This document shows positions 1-11,178 of a stretch of 64,000 bases of DNA, piece by piece. A program made the position numbers and the translations under genes. The notes below the pieces were generated by a model. The model was not told the origin of the DNA, did no database searches, and worked only from the letters and a program-made list of their open reading frames with translations. The stretch is from Solen grandis (lineage: Eukaryota; Mollusca; Bivalvia; Adapedonta; Solenidae). Every line of letters starts with the position of its first letter. The first letter of the stretch is position 1. The stretch is from NCBI GenBank assembly GCA_021229015.1, contig CM037778.1, positions 11,504,956-11,568,955 of the forward strand, written 5' to 3'.

Positions 1-1866
1 TGATAAATGTTGAAAGTTGCTTAAAATCAATGAAGTCTTTAAGAGTCATTTCATTTACATAATAGGGTTTCTTTTGCCTAGCTGCCCTGATTATAGCTGA
101 CCACTGACTTGTTGAATAAACAGGGATCCTTCTACTGGCAGTTTCAACTGCTGAGTGGATTGAGTCACCCTCTGACTGGGTGTGGCCTTTTTCCAAGTAT
201 TTATGGGTAATTGATTGCAAACAAAATTTGTGCATACAATACCAAAGCTTTGTCAGGTAATACCTATTTTTGTTTTGAGCAACACAATTGTCACTGTAGA
301 AAATGAAATTTTTGGCACCTTGTAAAGATTTCAATTTAATAAAGCCTAGCAAACAAGACGCCATTTCACATGCTCCCCTTTTAGCAATGCTTTCATTCCA
401 TACATAACAGAATCCGTCAGAAGAACACAAATCATAAATTGTAAAATTGAATGAATTCAACCTCCTTTTGTAATATAAACAGGATTCAAATGCATGGGGA
501 GTCATAAAAATTTGTTCCAAATCAAAACAAGCTACAATGGTGTCTAAGTTTTGAGATTTTTTGTACTTTTCTTTGTCTTTTTTCTTTTCATCTCTAGCAG
601 AAATTTTATATGAAATATGTCGCTCATACTCATATTTTGATTTCTGTTTTTCTTCATTTGAGGAGTTATCAAAGGCTCTGCACAAGTCACATTGGTCTTT
701 TTAGGGCGATAAAATGACAAATTAAATTCATTACAGAAGATGGCCCTGTATGCACACTCGGAGACTTTAGTTTCGGGATTTTTTTCTTTAAATAATTTGT
801 ACATTTTAGAAATGTTCAAGTCAGGTGGGAGATATAATCGTGTTGAATCCCGCCTGCAGTAATGACTTTCAATGGTTTTGAAAGATCTAATGTGGTTTCT
901 TTTTTGTTCATGAAGGAAAGGATCTATTCTGTTTGGCCTGGTAGCATGATGTCCCCGTTTGTCAGTTTCTCTTATACCTAAATGTGACTTGATATGGACA
1001 GTCGTAACCATTTTATCTGATATGCTCAAAGTGTTTAAGAAAAATGTCTTACAAACTCCTATTTTCTGATCATCCTGAGGCATGTACCACTTAATTGAGT
1101 TTCTTCTTCTGCTGTGTGTTTTTTTGGATCTTTTTCCTTTTGGAATCTGGATAGCATTTAGTTGAAGGAAGTGGCGTTGTCTTTCAATGTCCCCACTATT
1201 CCAAAAGGCATGGAATATCTTCTCATGCTCACTGTTGCATATCTTTTCACTGCACTGATACTTACATCTTGGGCCATATGCTTCCTTCATTACTCTTCCA
1301 GACCTGATGTTTCCACTTTTTCCTACATAACTCGTGCCTTCATTTCTGCGTCTTTTAGCAATATTTCTCTTCCACTGACTTGGATTTCTCTTTCTTTTCC
1401 GGCTCCTTATTTGATTTTGGGTTTCTGTCTTGGAATCTGATTTATTTTCTATTGGTTCCACTGAATTTCCTCTCCCATTACCTGGCATAGAATTTGAATT
1501 TAAGCTTTTTCTCAAAATTGATAGTGGTATGTCATCACTTGAGCATGTACTCTCTGTTTCACTTTGTATATCTACACTAATCACCTCTTTACCATTTCCC
1601 CCCTCTACACTATTCTCCTCTTCCCCATTTCCCCCTTCTACACTATTCTCCTCTTCACCATTTCCCCCCTCTACACTAATCACCTCTTTACTATTTCCCT
1701 CCTCTACACGATTCTCCTTTTCACCATTTCCCCCCTCTACACTAATCACCTCTTTACAATTTCCCTCCTCTACACTATTCTCCTCTTCACCATTTCCCCC
1801 CTCTACACTAATCACCTCTTTCACACTTCTCCCCTCTACACTATTCCCCTCTTCACCATTTCCCTT
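1..1866 (-). pseudogene. DUF7869-like / DDE-transposase-like gene, partial and frameshifted
   Basis: The gene reads leftwards and leaves the window at base 1. The first frame (to 544) has, in order, an acidic N-terminus of 10-residue repeats, a basic stretch with RKRKR, a Cys-containing segment (GPRCKYQCSEKIC) and the conserved-looking strings HIKSHLGIRE, ESHYCRRDS and FCNEFNLSFYRPKK. After that the reading shifts by one base. The other frame is open from about 700 to base 1 and carries ACFDLEQ (near 530), FYSDNCVAQNKNRYY (near 290) and EKGHTQSEGDS (155-195). These are hallmarks I associate with DUF7869 proteins of invertebrate transposons and resemble a DDE/RNase-H-type core; the family name is from memory. 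One base appears missing in the T run at 698-702. No ATG was found: the frame stays open upstream through the repeat to a stop at 1867-1869, so the true start is unknown. Confidence 0.7.
698..702 (-). other. One-base frameshift in a homopolymer
   Basis: The minus strand has a run of five A here. A run of six would join the upstream frame (ending FYRPKK) to the downstream frame, which continues with a Cys-x-x-Cys motif and then stays open to the window edge. This could be real decay or a homopolymer error in the assembly. Confidence 0.7.
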
Positions 1867-2330
1867 CTACACTATCCCTCTTCCTCAACTCCCACCTTCT
1901 CCCTAAATTTCTCCATCCTCACACTATCTCTCTCCACATCTCTATCTCAACACTAATCCTTTCACCTCCCCTTTCCTTACACTATTTCTCCTTCCCCCAC
2001 ACATTTCACCCTCCTCCCACACTATTCCTCTTCACCATTCCCCCTTTCACTATTCCTCTTCCAACCTTTCCCCATCTAACACTTCTCTTTTAACCATTTC
2101 CCTCTCAAAACTATTCTCCTCTTCACCATTTCCCCTTCTACATATCTCCTCTCATCCACCATTTCCCCTCTAAACTAATCTCTCTTCACCGTTTCCCTTC
2201 TAACTTTTCCTTCCCATTTCCTCTAACTTTCCTTATTCCCCCCTCTACACCCAATCTCCCTTCACCCATTCTACCACTAACTATTCTTCAATCCCTCTAA
2301 ATTTCCTTCTTCACAATTCAAACTCTACTA
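1564..2330 (-). repeat. 30-bp coding minisatellite grading into degenerate pyrimidine-rich repeat
   Basis: From 1564 to about 1866 the plus strand repeats a 30-bp CT-rich unit (core CCCTCTACACTATTCTCC). On the minus strand it encodes acidic Gly/Glu/Asn decapeptides such as EENSVEGGNG alternating with KEVISVEGGN. Beyond 1866 the same words continue with indels and stops to about 2330, so the array outgrew or predates the coding frame. Confidence 0.8.
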
Positions 2331-2398
2331 ATTTCTGAAATTTCACACTGCTTGATTATTTAAATGCTATACATGTTTTGAATAAAAATACAAATGAT

Positions 2399-4326
2399 TT
2401 ATGAATCATCCAGATCATTCAGGGCTTTGTCAAGTTGATTAACAAAATGCTCCTCATATTCATCCGATATATGATATGCACAATGTTCAAAATCAGAGTC
2501 TTCTGAATCTGAAATATCATTCATTTGGGCTTTCCTCACTGCCTCATTTGCAATATACAGTTTGCAGCTATATTCCCCATCTGAAACTGGTTCAAAGAAA
2601 CCAAAACTACTACAACTAGATGAACTGTCATAACTAAATTGTTGGTTTTTTGGTGAACATAGAACAAACTTGGAAATTTCAAATTTAAAATTGCCTTGGA
2701 GGTTAAGTGACAATGCTAAATTTTTCACAAAAATACAAAGATTTGATATATTTGTGTGTTCAGTCACACAAGCTTTACCATCTGCATCAGCCAATCCCTA
2801 TGGTGGCTGATTTCTGCCATTTCGTGTTGTCGTGTCTTCGCCCCGAAAGGCGAAAGGCGAAATAACGAAAACATGCCATATTGTCGTTATTTCGCCTGTC
2901 GCCTTTCGGGGCGAAGACACAACAACACGAAACATCTCAGGCGAAATAACGAAATTTTAACAGGCGAAAGGACGAAAAGTTTCGCCTTTGAATGTTTCGT
3001 GTCCACGGGTCGAAACCTTTCGTGTTGGCGCCCTTTGTTTGTCGTGTCTTCGTGTCATCGTGTCTTCGCCCCGAAAGGCGAAAGTCGAAATAACGAAAAT
3101 GACAACGCTTCGGGTTTCGCCTTCCGGTAGACATGCGCAGAACGTTAACACATATGCATACTTGCTGTAAATATCAACAATGCCAGGTGAAGATAGCTTT
3201 ATTTCACTGCAGCAGAATATATACGCCGATAATATCCTTTTGAGTAATAAAATTGATGTTTTAATACACATTATATGTAGATGCTTACGTATAAGTATAA
3301 ATTTATGTTAGCTTTTTTTAAATCATTATAAGTTAATGTGCCTGAACAATAAATATTTTTTTCTTTTAATTCGGGCAGTCCTATTTCATTTAAGATGTCG
3401 TCCATCTTTCTTAGAAAGGGCCGCCTAAAAACAATACGGCATATGTGTAAACGTTCTGCGCATGTCTACCGGAAGGCGAAACCCGAAACGTACAGTCATT
3501 TTCGTTATTTCGACTTTCGCCTTTCGAGGCGAAAGGACGACAACACGAAATCTGCAACATTGTCGTTATTTCGCCTTTCGCGTTTCGGGGCAAAGACACG
3601 AAGACACGACAAACAAAGGGCGCCAACACGAAAGGTTTCGACCCGTGGACACGAAACATTCAAAGGCGAAACTTTTCGTCCTTTCGCCTGTTAAAATTTC
3701 GTTATTTCGCCTGAGATGTTTCGTGTTGTTGTGTCTTCGCCCCGAAAGGCGACAGGCGAAATAACGACAATATGGCATGTTTTCGTTATTTCGCCTTTCG
3801 CCTTTCGGGGCGAAGACACGACAACACGAAATGGCAGAAATCAGCCACCATAAATCCCTCTTCATTTCTACTGTGTGAGTCAAATAAATAGTAACATTCA
3901 TCATTTTTAACAATTGCCGCATAATAAAAAGGTTCATTTCTACCAAATATTAGTAAACATCCGGTCATTACATGTTTTCCCATCAAAGAGTTAATTGCAT
4001 AATATAGCGAATAGTATGGTGGATTTGATGCTGTACTCTCCAGTAGACCATACAAGTCCCCGAGGCGGTCCCAATTGTTGACGGGATGTCATCTATATTC
4101 AAATACTTTGAAATGGCTGCATGTTTCTCGTTCATCAGTGTCTGATATAATGTATCTCCTTGTTGAAGTATTTTGTCAATATCTTTTGTTGCCCATAATC
4201 TTGGTGGAAGCTGGTAACTATGGAGCACGGCATGGACGGCATTTGCTACACACTGCCTACCAGCTCCTCGAAAATAGCTGTCACCTTGGTGTTAGTACCT
4301 CGAACAATATTTATCTTGACCTCAAC
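2399..4326 (-). pseudogene. C76-like (herpes tegument USP-like) cysteine protease domain gene, broken
   Basis: Read leftwards, the gene starts at a plausible splice acceptor (TTTCAG just beyond 4326). It has HQGDSYF and GRQCVANAV (putative catalytic Cys codon at 4250-4252), a helical segment ending near 4080, then YYLFDSHSR with a DxH motif at 3873-3881. A QC...N motif followed by D-x-H is the layout of peptidase family C76, known from herpesvirus tegument proteins and from eukaryotic mobile elements; here it is most likely transposon-borne. The C-terminal 130 codons (2399-2792) are acidic, with a SDSEDSD patch and a TAA stop. Breaks: frame shifts near 4289-4294 and 4070-4080, and a foldback element at 2799-3852. 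The two coding flanks of that insertion are in frame once the element and one copy of its 6-bp duplication are set aside. The gene shares its strand with the DUF7869-like gene, so both may come from one large transposon. Confidence 0.6.
2799..3852. mobile_element. Foldback transposon (1,054 bp) with TATGGTGGC ends
   Basis: The element begins TATGGTGGCTGATTTC and ends with its reverse complement. Long arms (about 2799-3158 and 3438-3852) are near-perfect inverted copies around an AT-rich spacer of about 280 bp. The arms are built of short words such as GGCGAAATAACGAAA, CGAAAGGCGAAA and GTGTCTTCGCCCC; the right arm has roughly 55 extra bases of the same words. AATCCC occurs directly on both sides (2793-2798, 3853-3858) as a 6-bp target duplication. 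No transposase frame is present, so the element is non-autonomous. It splits the C76-like gene. Confidence 0.85.
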
Positions 4327-4356
4327 CTGAAAGTTATATGAAATCAAATCAAATTT

Positions 4357-4530
4357 TTAATCCTTTACCTCACACAGAAAACCTTAAAAAGATCACTAAT
4401 ATAAATGGCATTAAACTATATCAACCTGCAATTAGCTTACAGGCTAATCAGATTTTATGCTGTAAATTTCTCTTCAGTGGTTAGAAAAAATTTATTTTCT
4501 GATAAGGCTAAGTGTGCTTGCATGATGATC
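4357..4530. mobile_element. Degenerate TTAA-ended MITE relic
   Basis: It starts TTAATCCTTTACC and contains a weak hairpin (CAACCTGCAATTAGC versus GCTTACAGGCTAATC) followed by TTTTATGCTG and CTTCAGTGGT. This order matches the middle of the better preserved TTAACCC MITEs in the window. The right end is not clear. Confidence 0.5.
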
Positions 4531-4629
4531 ATGATTAATACCTAAACTTAACTCTATAATTTAAGTATAATATTTGTTTGAAGACAGCATCAGCATAAAT
4601 CAGTCGATTTTTTCAGCACTAGCATCTGT

Positions 4630-4633
<4 letters not shown>

Positions 4634-4660
<27 letters not shown>
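4634..4660. repeat. Poly-A tract
   Basis: An uninterrupted run of 27 A. It may be a retroposon tail, but no body was recognised beside it. Confidence 0.9.
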
Positions 4661-5267
4661 TCAGCATTATGAAAAAAGTGAACATACAGAAGTCTTAATT
4701 TGGAATTTCACTGAGTTTTTGTCAATAGTATTTGTTACTGTAAAAATAAGCACAAGTATATTATGAATATATTTTATTTTGATGAAAAGTTCATAATCAA
4801 GTTTTTTAATATTGTAAGAAGATCAAAACTTACCTTTCAGATAGTCTTTTTCAACTTCTTCTTAGAAAGCAAAACATACTTAACATCAGCCATGTTTTGA
4901 AAATTATTAATAATAATGAAAATATGTCACAGTATGATGTCATCTATGATGTCATCAACCTGCATCATATGCACTCATGTGCACTACAGTGCAGTTACAA
5001 CCCTAAATATAAATGGGTTTATCTGTAAATTTTACGCAACATGGTTGTAACGGCAGTTTTTATGCAGTTACAACTGTTTTGCATAAACATATACCTACAG
5101 TTTCAGATACAACTTTTGGACAAATGTATGATTTAAGAAGTTTCCTTTATGAGTTCAATATTATTCTTCTAACATATGATGTAAAGCTTTAAAACACAAT
5201 AAATAATAATAAAAAATCATATTTTGAAAAAATGTCAGTTACAACTGTTTTGCACTTAGCCCGCGAT
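4661..5267. other. AT-rich stretch without recognised features
   Basis: No long frame, inverted repeat or tandem array was seen. A short phrase about CAGTTACAACTGTTTTGCA recurs (near 5065 and 5226), so this may be part of an unrecognised repeat. Confidence 0.4.
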
Positions 5268-5690
5268 ATGCCCCCCTAAGCTCCCCCCACACACCCATCG
5301 AGGTCCCTGTGACCTTGACCTTTGACCAAGGGACCCCAAAATCAATAGGGGTCATCTACTAGTCATGACCAATCACCCTATGAATGTGAGGAATGTGGGC
5401 CGAAGTGTTCTCCAGTTATTGATTGGAAACTATTTTCAAATTCGATGTCCCTCTGACCTTCACCTTTGACCAAGTGACCCCAAAATCAAAAGGGGTCATC
5501 TACAATACATGGCCAATCACCCTATGAAGTTTGAGGAATGTGAACCCAAGCGTTCTCGATTTATTGATCGGAAACGATGTGGTCTACGGGATGGACCTAT
5601 CGACAGACCGACCGACTGACATTTGCAAAACAATATGCCCCCTCTCATTCGGAGTGTGTCATAATAAACATACCATTTGTAAAGAAATGC
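5268..5690. repeat. Interspersed repeat with two tandem units (GACCTTGACCTTTGACC type)
   Basis: Two similar units of about 144 bp each contain GACCTTGACCTTTGACC, GACCCCAAAATCAA, AGGGGTCATCTAC and CCAATCACCCTATGAA. The tail has GGACCTATCGACAGACCGAC. From memory this is a common marine-invertebrate repeat. No coding potential. Confidence 0.7.
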
Positions 5691-6548
5691 AGCAACTGTT
5701 TCAATGCTTGACGTTTCGCTCCGTTGGGAACTTTTGGTTTTCTTTGACTTAAGAACTTATGCAATAATGAAAGACCTCCAAGAACAAGGATACAATTGGT
5801 GAAACAGGATGGTCCACTACACACACGTCATATTTTACCACTGAGAAACAAACACTGCATTTCACGTCTGCGTGCTTGATACGCAAAATAGATACGTATA
5901 AATTATAACCAATCCTCAGTGCAAGTTTAACTTTCCTCAAATAGTTCTAAAGCTTCTCGTTCTTTTTATCACTTAAGAATTGCTGGTAGGAAATTAAAGA
6001 TCCAGTAGTCCGTAGTACTTTTCTCCGTGGTTACGCTTTGTAGGATATATAAAATACACAAGTCTCTGTGTTGTTAAATGAATATATTTCAACACAGATA
6101 TATGAATGAATTTAAAGCACGATATTTGACATCAAATACGTTAAGATTGTCCTGACAGATTTCTGCACAGGACGGGTGTTAAAACTGGAATCCTTTTTCT
6201 TTTTACCATCTAAATCAACAACTATTATAACAACTTACAGAATAAACAGATATGCCAATCACTCCTTTGTGGGCTGAGTCACTGAAAAATAAAAATGAAA
6301 CAATTAAAATAACAAAAATAGTCATGACACGTGGCAGATATCGAAGTTATGAAAAGAATTTACATCTAGATACTATACTTATTCAAGAAACACAAAATTA
6401 GCAAAATAAAAATGAAACTTAATAAGCATAATTTGTATGAACATAATAATGTTAAGAATGGAAATATGTAATGATTTAAATATACAAATGACACAGACAG
6501 AACATAACTTCATACATTTCAACTGGAATTGTGTATAAACCATAAACG
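5691..6548. other. Unassigned noncoding stretch
   Basis: AT-rich sequence without convincing frames, tandem arrays or inverted repeats. Confidence 0.4.
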
Positions 6549-6580
6549 GAGAGAGAGAGAAGATGAAAGAAAAATATAGA

Positions 6581-6623
6581 GTTGTAGCGCAAATTATTCG
6601 CCTGAATAATTTTCCGCTACAAC
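6581..6623. repeat. 43-bp near-perfect palindrome
   Basis: GTTGTAGCGCAAATTATTC pairs with GAATAATTTTCCGCTACAAC around a CGCCT-type loop. A (GA)n stretch lies just to its left (6549-6560). Confidence 0.75.
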
Positions 6624-6886
6624 ATTGCGAGAAGTAATCATCAGTTTCCGTTTTAAACTTTTTATGACAACTGCTTTGTGTTTCTGATATGTCATCGGCG
6701 ATATTCTGCTTATTTACGGCCATTTTGAAGTTCACGTTAAGGTATAACGGGTCACGTATGACTGAAAAACGAAAGGAACTTTTTGTTCAAGGAAGGAACT
6801 TAAAAATCATTAAAATGTCAATTGTTAGAGTATTATCATATTTTTGCAGTTTATGTAGTTGATTTATGAAATATTAAACTAACATT

Positions 6887-7139
6887 TTAACCCTTTCCCT
6901 CAAAGAGGATACCATGAAAAGACCTATGCGAACAGCATAAAACCAGATCAGCCTCAGATCAGCCTGCGAGTAACTCGCAGGCTGATCAGGTTTTATGCTG
7001 TTCGCTGCTCCTCAGTGGTCTGGAAATGAGGATTTTGTAATTAAATTTGGTAAGGTTTAACTGTGGTTTTCTGCAGATCAGGCTTTATGTGGTACCTATT
7101 GAGTGCGTCAAAATGAGTCTATATGAGGGAAAGGGTTAA
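6887..7139 (+). mobile_element. TTAA-flanked piggyBac-like MITE, copy 1
   Basis: The element runs from TTAACCCTTTCCCTCA to GAGGGAAAGGGTTAA. Inside is a hairpin of AAACCAGATCAGCCTGCGAG with its inverse, followed by TTTTATGCTGTTCGCTGCTC. CCC...GGG termini at TTAA are typical of piggyBac-type elements; no transposase is encoded. This copy has a 12-bp duplication (CAGATCAGCCTC) in the left hairpin arm. Confidence 0.85.
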
Positions 7140-8682
7140 GATACATTCAAAAACGTTCAATAAGTTCGGTCGTACTAAATTGCTGATGTATTAGCTGACG
7201 ATGAGGATAGCGCGAAACCGAAACTAGAGCGACATATCATAAATTACTGGTAAGACGGATATCGGTAAACGACGACCATATAGGCAGAGAAGGGAAAAAA
7301 GGAAAACCCGACTTTTTTTACGTCTTATCATATTACGTAAAACATATGATTTTGATTATTGGGTGTCCGAACGCACTGGCTTTTAACCGCGATCCCAGAT
7401 CGGTCCCATGTAACGTGCCAGGTCATTTGGTCGCCCCAGGACCTTTATATTAGATTTATAGAATATCTCATTGGTCGCCCGTTCGGACACGTGAGTTTTC
7501 TCCCGTACTCGATTTCCTTCAACACCAAGGACGCTGTAGGGCTAAAGAGCAGCTTATCATAAACAATTTCGTTTTTTGACTAATTGTTATAAAATAAAAT
7601 AATAATGTTTATAAGTTTTAAAAATGAATTATTTAAAACAAAGTTTTATCAGATGTTGGATTAATGAAAACTGTAAATGATCATTATTTATTTGTTATTA
7701 TTCATAATGATATAACAATAATCGTATGTTCCCTTATGTAGTTAACAACAAATGTAATCAAGGTGATAATCATAATCATACTTATCATTGTTAAATGCGT
7801 TTAAGCGTGTTTTTTTTTCTCTAACGGACAGAATTTTCTTAGAATTTTAGTCTGTAACTAAAATATATTTGAATTGAAAATAGGGAGTCACCATCTCGTT
7901 TTAGAGATTTAGTTTATGGTAAATCACCACTTTTTGCTACATTTTGTTGAAAAAATCAAAGCTTTAAAAATTAGAAAGACTCTCAGCATTCTTAATTCTA
8001 TGATTACATATCAAAATGACATTTTCTGAATATTTTTATCACAATTTGCAACTTATTTTGTGTTTTATGAGTTACAGGTGAAAATACTGTCAAACATGCA
8101 TGGAAATACAAAACAAGCAAAATATCGCCAAATATTGTGTCAGGACAAAAATGTAAACAAAAACTTCCCCCCAAAAGCTCTAATAAATTTCATTTTTCAA
8201 CGAAAATCAACGGACAGATTCAGATTTTCTTTTTTTTTCGGATTCAATCCTCTGATATGAATGCTTTCTGAAAATGTTAAAAAAATGTATACCTCACCAT
8301 TTTTTTCTCACTACATCTGCTACCGGTATTATACTGAAACCTTAGCTAAATTTGCATAAAACACTGTAATGTGACTTTTTGAACCATCAGCATTTGGCGA
8401 GTATCCTTGTAATCTTGTTTTTTTTATACATAATTCTTAAAATTTGGGATTTCCTTTAGCATTTTACTGAAAATAAATTCGTATTTATAAAAAGGATTAA
8501 AATCAGTGGTAATACACTGACACGTCCTTAAGAAAGAGTGAAACAGTTATGATCGCTGCTGGTACCACTGACATCCTCGGCTGAGAACCACCGATCATAA
8601 AAGTGTTTTGACTTTGTCTTCTTTACTGTTCTTTTCCTTCATCTTTCTAGCTCAATGACATATGTCATTTTTTCTAACAACA
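7140..8682. other. Unassigned AT-rich stretch
   Basis: No supported gene. A 67-codon plus-strand frame at 7359-7562 shows no recognised motif. GGTCGCCC occurs twice near 7430-7480, the only local repeat noticed. Confidence 0.4.
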
Positions 8683-8922
8683 GCGTCATGCCTCTACCTG
8701 AATCTTCCTTCTGTCAGTGCTATCTGGTAAGATGACAGGGTTCTAAGGTTCTTGGTTTTGCACAATGGAAACTTTGCGTCATATATCTTCCCCCATCTGT
8801 GTAAGTTTGCTGGCGATGGTAACAGGTCATATTCAGACATGATCAAGAGGTTCACTGTTCCAGAAATCTGCCCACGTCAATTTCCTTCCAATCGTTTGCA
8901 ATTTGGCCCAAGTCCCTTTGGA
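8683..8922 (-). pseudogene. LINE reverse-transcriptase C-terminal fragment
   Basis: In one minus-strand frame the sequence reads RKLTWADFWNSEPLDHV and then a stop. In the next frame it reads EYDLLPSPANLHRWGK, a PLC remnant of a Cys knuckle, and ALTEGRFR followed by a stop and RHD. TWADFWNSEP, LPSPANLHRWGK and GRYRWRHD are strings I know from the C-terminal region of invertebrate non-LTR retrotransposon polymerases; the clade is not certain. At least one frameshift and one stop make it a dead fragment. Confidence 0.65.
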
Positions 8923-9367
8923 TTATAATATTGAATTAAAATTTGTAAAATGAAATGCTTGAATGATTCTCATGTTTCTTAATTTTTGATTCTGAGAAAA
9001 ATACTGAAAGCAACACAAAACAACAACAACAATAACAATGTTCGCTTCGCCTGCCCTTAATCGTGATTGTTTCACGTGCCATTCTGATGTAAATATAACC
9101 ATTGTCTGGAGTTATCCAGACTTTTTTAAAGAAAAATTGTTTCCAAATTACCTTAAATTTCGCTAATGTAGAGAAAGATAACTGATAATCATATAGCAGC
9201 GAGTTATCTCATCACTGCTGCCAATTTAATGAAAAAGGGTTTTATTACATGCATTGTTTAGTCATTTCTACTTCCCCTTATAATTAGATTATTGTCATAT
9301 TTTTACATGTACCTGCAGTAAATATGACATTTTTTTTTTTATTTTACGAGGTGGTTTCGAAAAATCC
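8923..9367. other. Unassigned stretch
   Basis: AT-rich sequence between the LINE fragment and the foldback; no motif or frame recognised. Confidence 0.4.
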
Positions 9368-9373
9368 GAAATT

Positions 9374-9840
9374 TATGGTGGCATATTTCTGCCAGCCACT
9401 TATCCACTTAGCTATGTTGAAAGTTTTCTGAAAAATTGTCACATATCCAGTTAGTATCTGGCAAGTAGCAAATTTTCAAGTTATCTACTTAGGTATCTTA
9501 ACAGGACTAAACTGCCTGTTAGTGCCCACTACTGCCAATCACATATTCACTTATTTTAACTGGATATAATGCCCTTTTCCAGATAATTATGTGAAAAAAT
9601 GCTTGTTATCCACATAATTTAACTGACTAACATGAAAAAAGGCGAGATATCCAGTTATCTTAAGTGAATATATGACTGGCAGTAGTGGGCACTAACAGGC
9701 AGTTTTATTCTGTTAAGATACCTAAGAGGATAACACGAAAGTTTTCCACTTGCCAGATTCTAACTGACTATGCTACAATTTTTCAGAAAAGTTTCGACAT
9801 AGCTAAGTGGATAAGTGGCTGGCAGAAATATGCCACCATA
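9374..9840. mobile_element. Small foldback element (467 bp) with TATGGTGGC ends
   Basis: The element begins TATGGTGGCATATTTCTGCC and ends with its near-exact inverse. Arms of about 200 bp surround a short middle near 9580-9640. GAAATT is duplicated on both sides (9368-9373, 9841-9846). The terminal words TATGGTGGC and ATTTCTGCCA and the 6-bp duplication match the foldback at 2799-3852, so the two belong to one family despite different interiors. No gene is encoded; the 70-codon frame at 9685-9897 lies in the right arm and is not considered real. Confidence 0.85.
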
Positions 9841-9846
9841 GAAATT

Positions 9847-10508
9847 GAAGTTTACTTCTGTCTATTTGATATACACTCAATCCTAAGTTCTATCTAGAAG
9901 TGTAGATACACCTTTGATAGACGGAAGATTCAAGAAATGTCAAAATCGTTTCATTTTAATTATTGTATGCAGAGACAGTGACTATCAAAACTCAATCAAA
10001 TGAAACATTTTTGGCCTTTCCCGAATCTCCCGTCTATCAATGTGTTTTACAATATTTTTGCGAAGGACCATCGTTGTATAGCGGTTAATCTTTAAAGACG
10101 TCAGAAATTCTTAAGAGAATATAATATTAATGTGATAAAGTTATATTTATCTTTAGATATACTGATAGCTATGGTAGTATATAAACCATTTCACCTTATG
10201 TATAATTCGCTGATTGAAACTCTGACACTCGGTATTCGGGGAGTGCTCGTTAATTTACGTCTCATTTCTGAGTGAAATGGTCTATTTAACTGCGGCATGA
10301 GTGTTATTCTGATGTATTTCCAGTAGATACGTTTACACGCAATAGTCTGCCTTTTTGTCATAGTAATTTTTTTATGTTTGATAGCATTGCCAACGTACAA
10401 AATGGGAGTAACTGGAGAAAATAATGATCAGTCATGTCTTTCATTCCAACCGGGCCGCTTGAAATAGAACACTCAACGTTTGGAAATACATTTGTATATC
10501 GCAGTAAG
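9847..10508. other. Unassigned stretch
   Basis: No supported feature; a 69-codon minus frame at 10191-10400 has no recognised motif. Confidence 0.35.
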
Positions 10509-11178
10509 GAATAAGCTTTGTATTATTATGACAATCATCTTTGCCTTTTATTGTAACTTTACGAAACTTATTTATAGCGATAAACAGCATATTACCTCCT
10601 TTTTTTAGAATACACATGCACTACTGTTCAAATTGCATAACGCAAAACAAGACCCCAAGGTGAATAGACGTTCGCTCTGTCATAATTTCAAAATAAAATA
10701 AAACAACCAAGTGTATGTATACTGCTCAAAGTTTGCTAAGCACTAATAGTATATTCAGCAAAAAAACCCCACAACCTTTTTAATCCTTTACTTGGAAGTA
10801 TTATTATTGTAATAAAAAGGATTTCTTTTGCTACTTAAAGGTAATGAATCTTTAGAATATTTATTACAACAGTTTTTTAATTGGGTCTTTTAATGATAAG
10901 AATCAAGTTTGTCAAAATCAATTAACAAATGACAAGTTACAATTACGCAATTACATTTTAAGTTAAAATACAACTCTATATTTTAAATAATGTTGAAGTT
11001 TCAGTAAAAGGATGAAAATTGAAAATTTTGTGAATGATGTATTTGTTTTTAGAATAGAAGACGTTTTGCGTTTTTGTTTAGTTTTGTTTCGAAATCTAAG
11101 AATTATGACTAATACTTTAAGATTTTTGCATTAAATTAAAGGTTGGGTATGTAAAGGATGGTTTTGAAATTTCAAGAG
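10509..11178. repeat. Direct duplication, copy 1
   Basis: About 670 bp beginning GAATAAGCTTTGTA and ending GGTTTTGAAATTTCAAGA recurs almost unchanged at 11523-12177 in the same orientation. Copies differ by small indels, several in homopolymers. No terminal features of an LTR were recognised. Confidence 0.85.

Noticed and set aside
1162..1956. Plus-strand frames opposite the DUF7869-like gene
   Set aside because: Shadows of the minus-strand coding sequence and its 30-bp repeat, mostly with non-ATG starts.
2756..3764. Many overlapping frames on both strands in the foldback
   Set aside because: The inverted arms produce mirrored frames; none has a recognisable protein motif.
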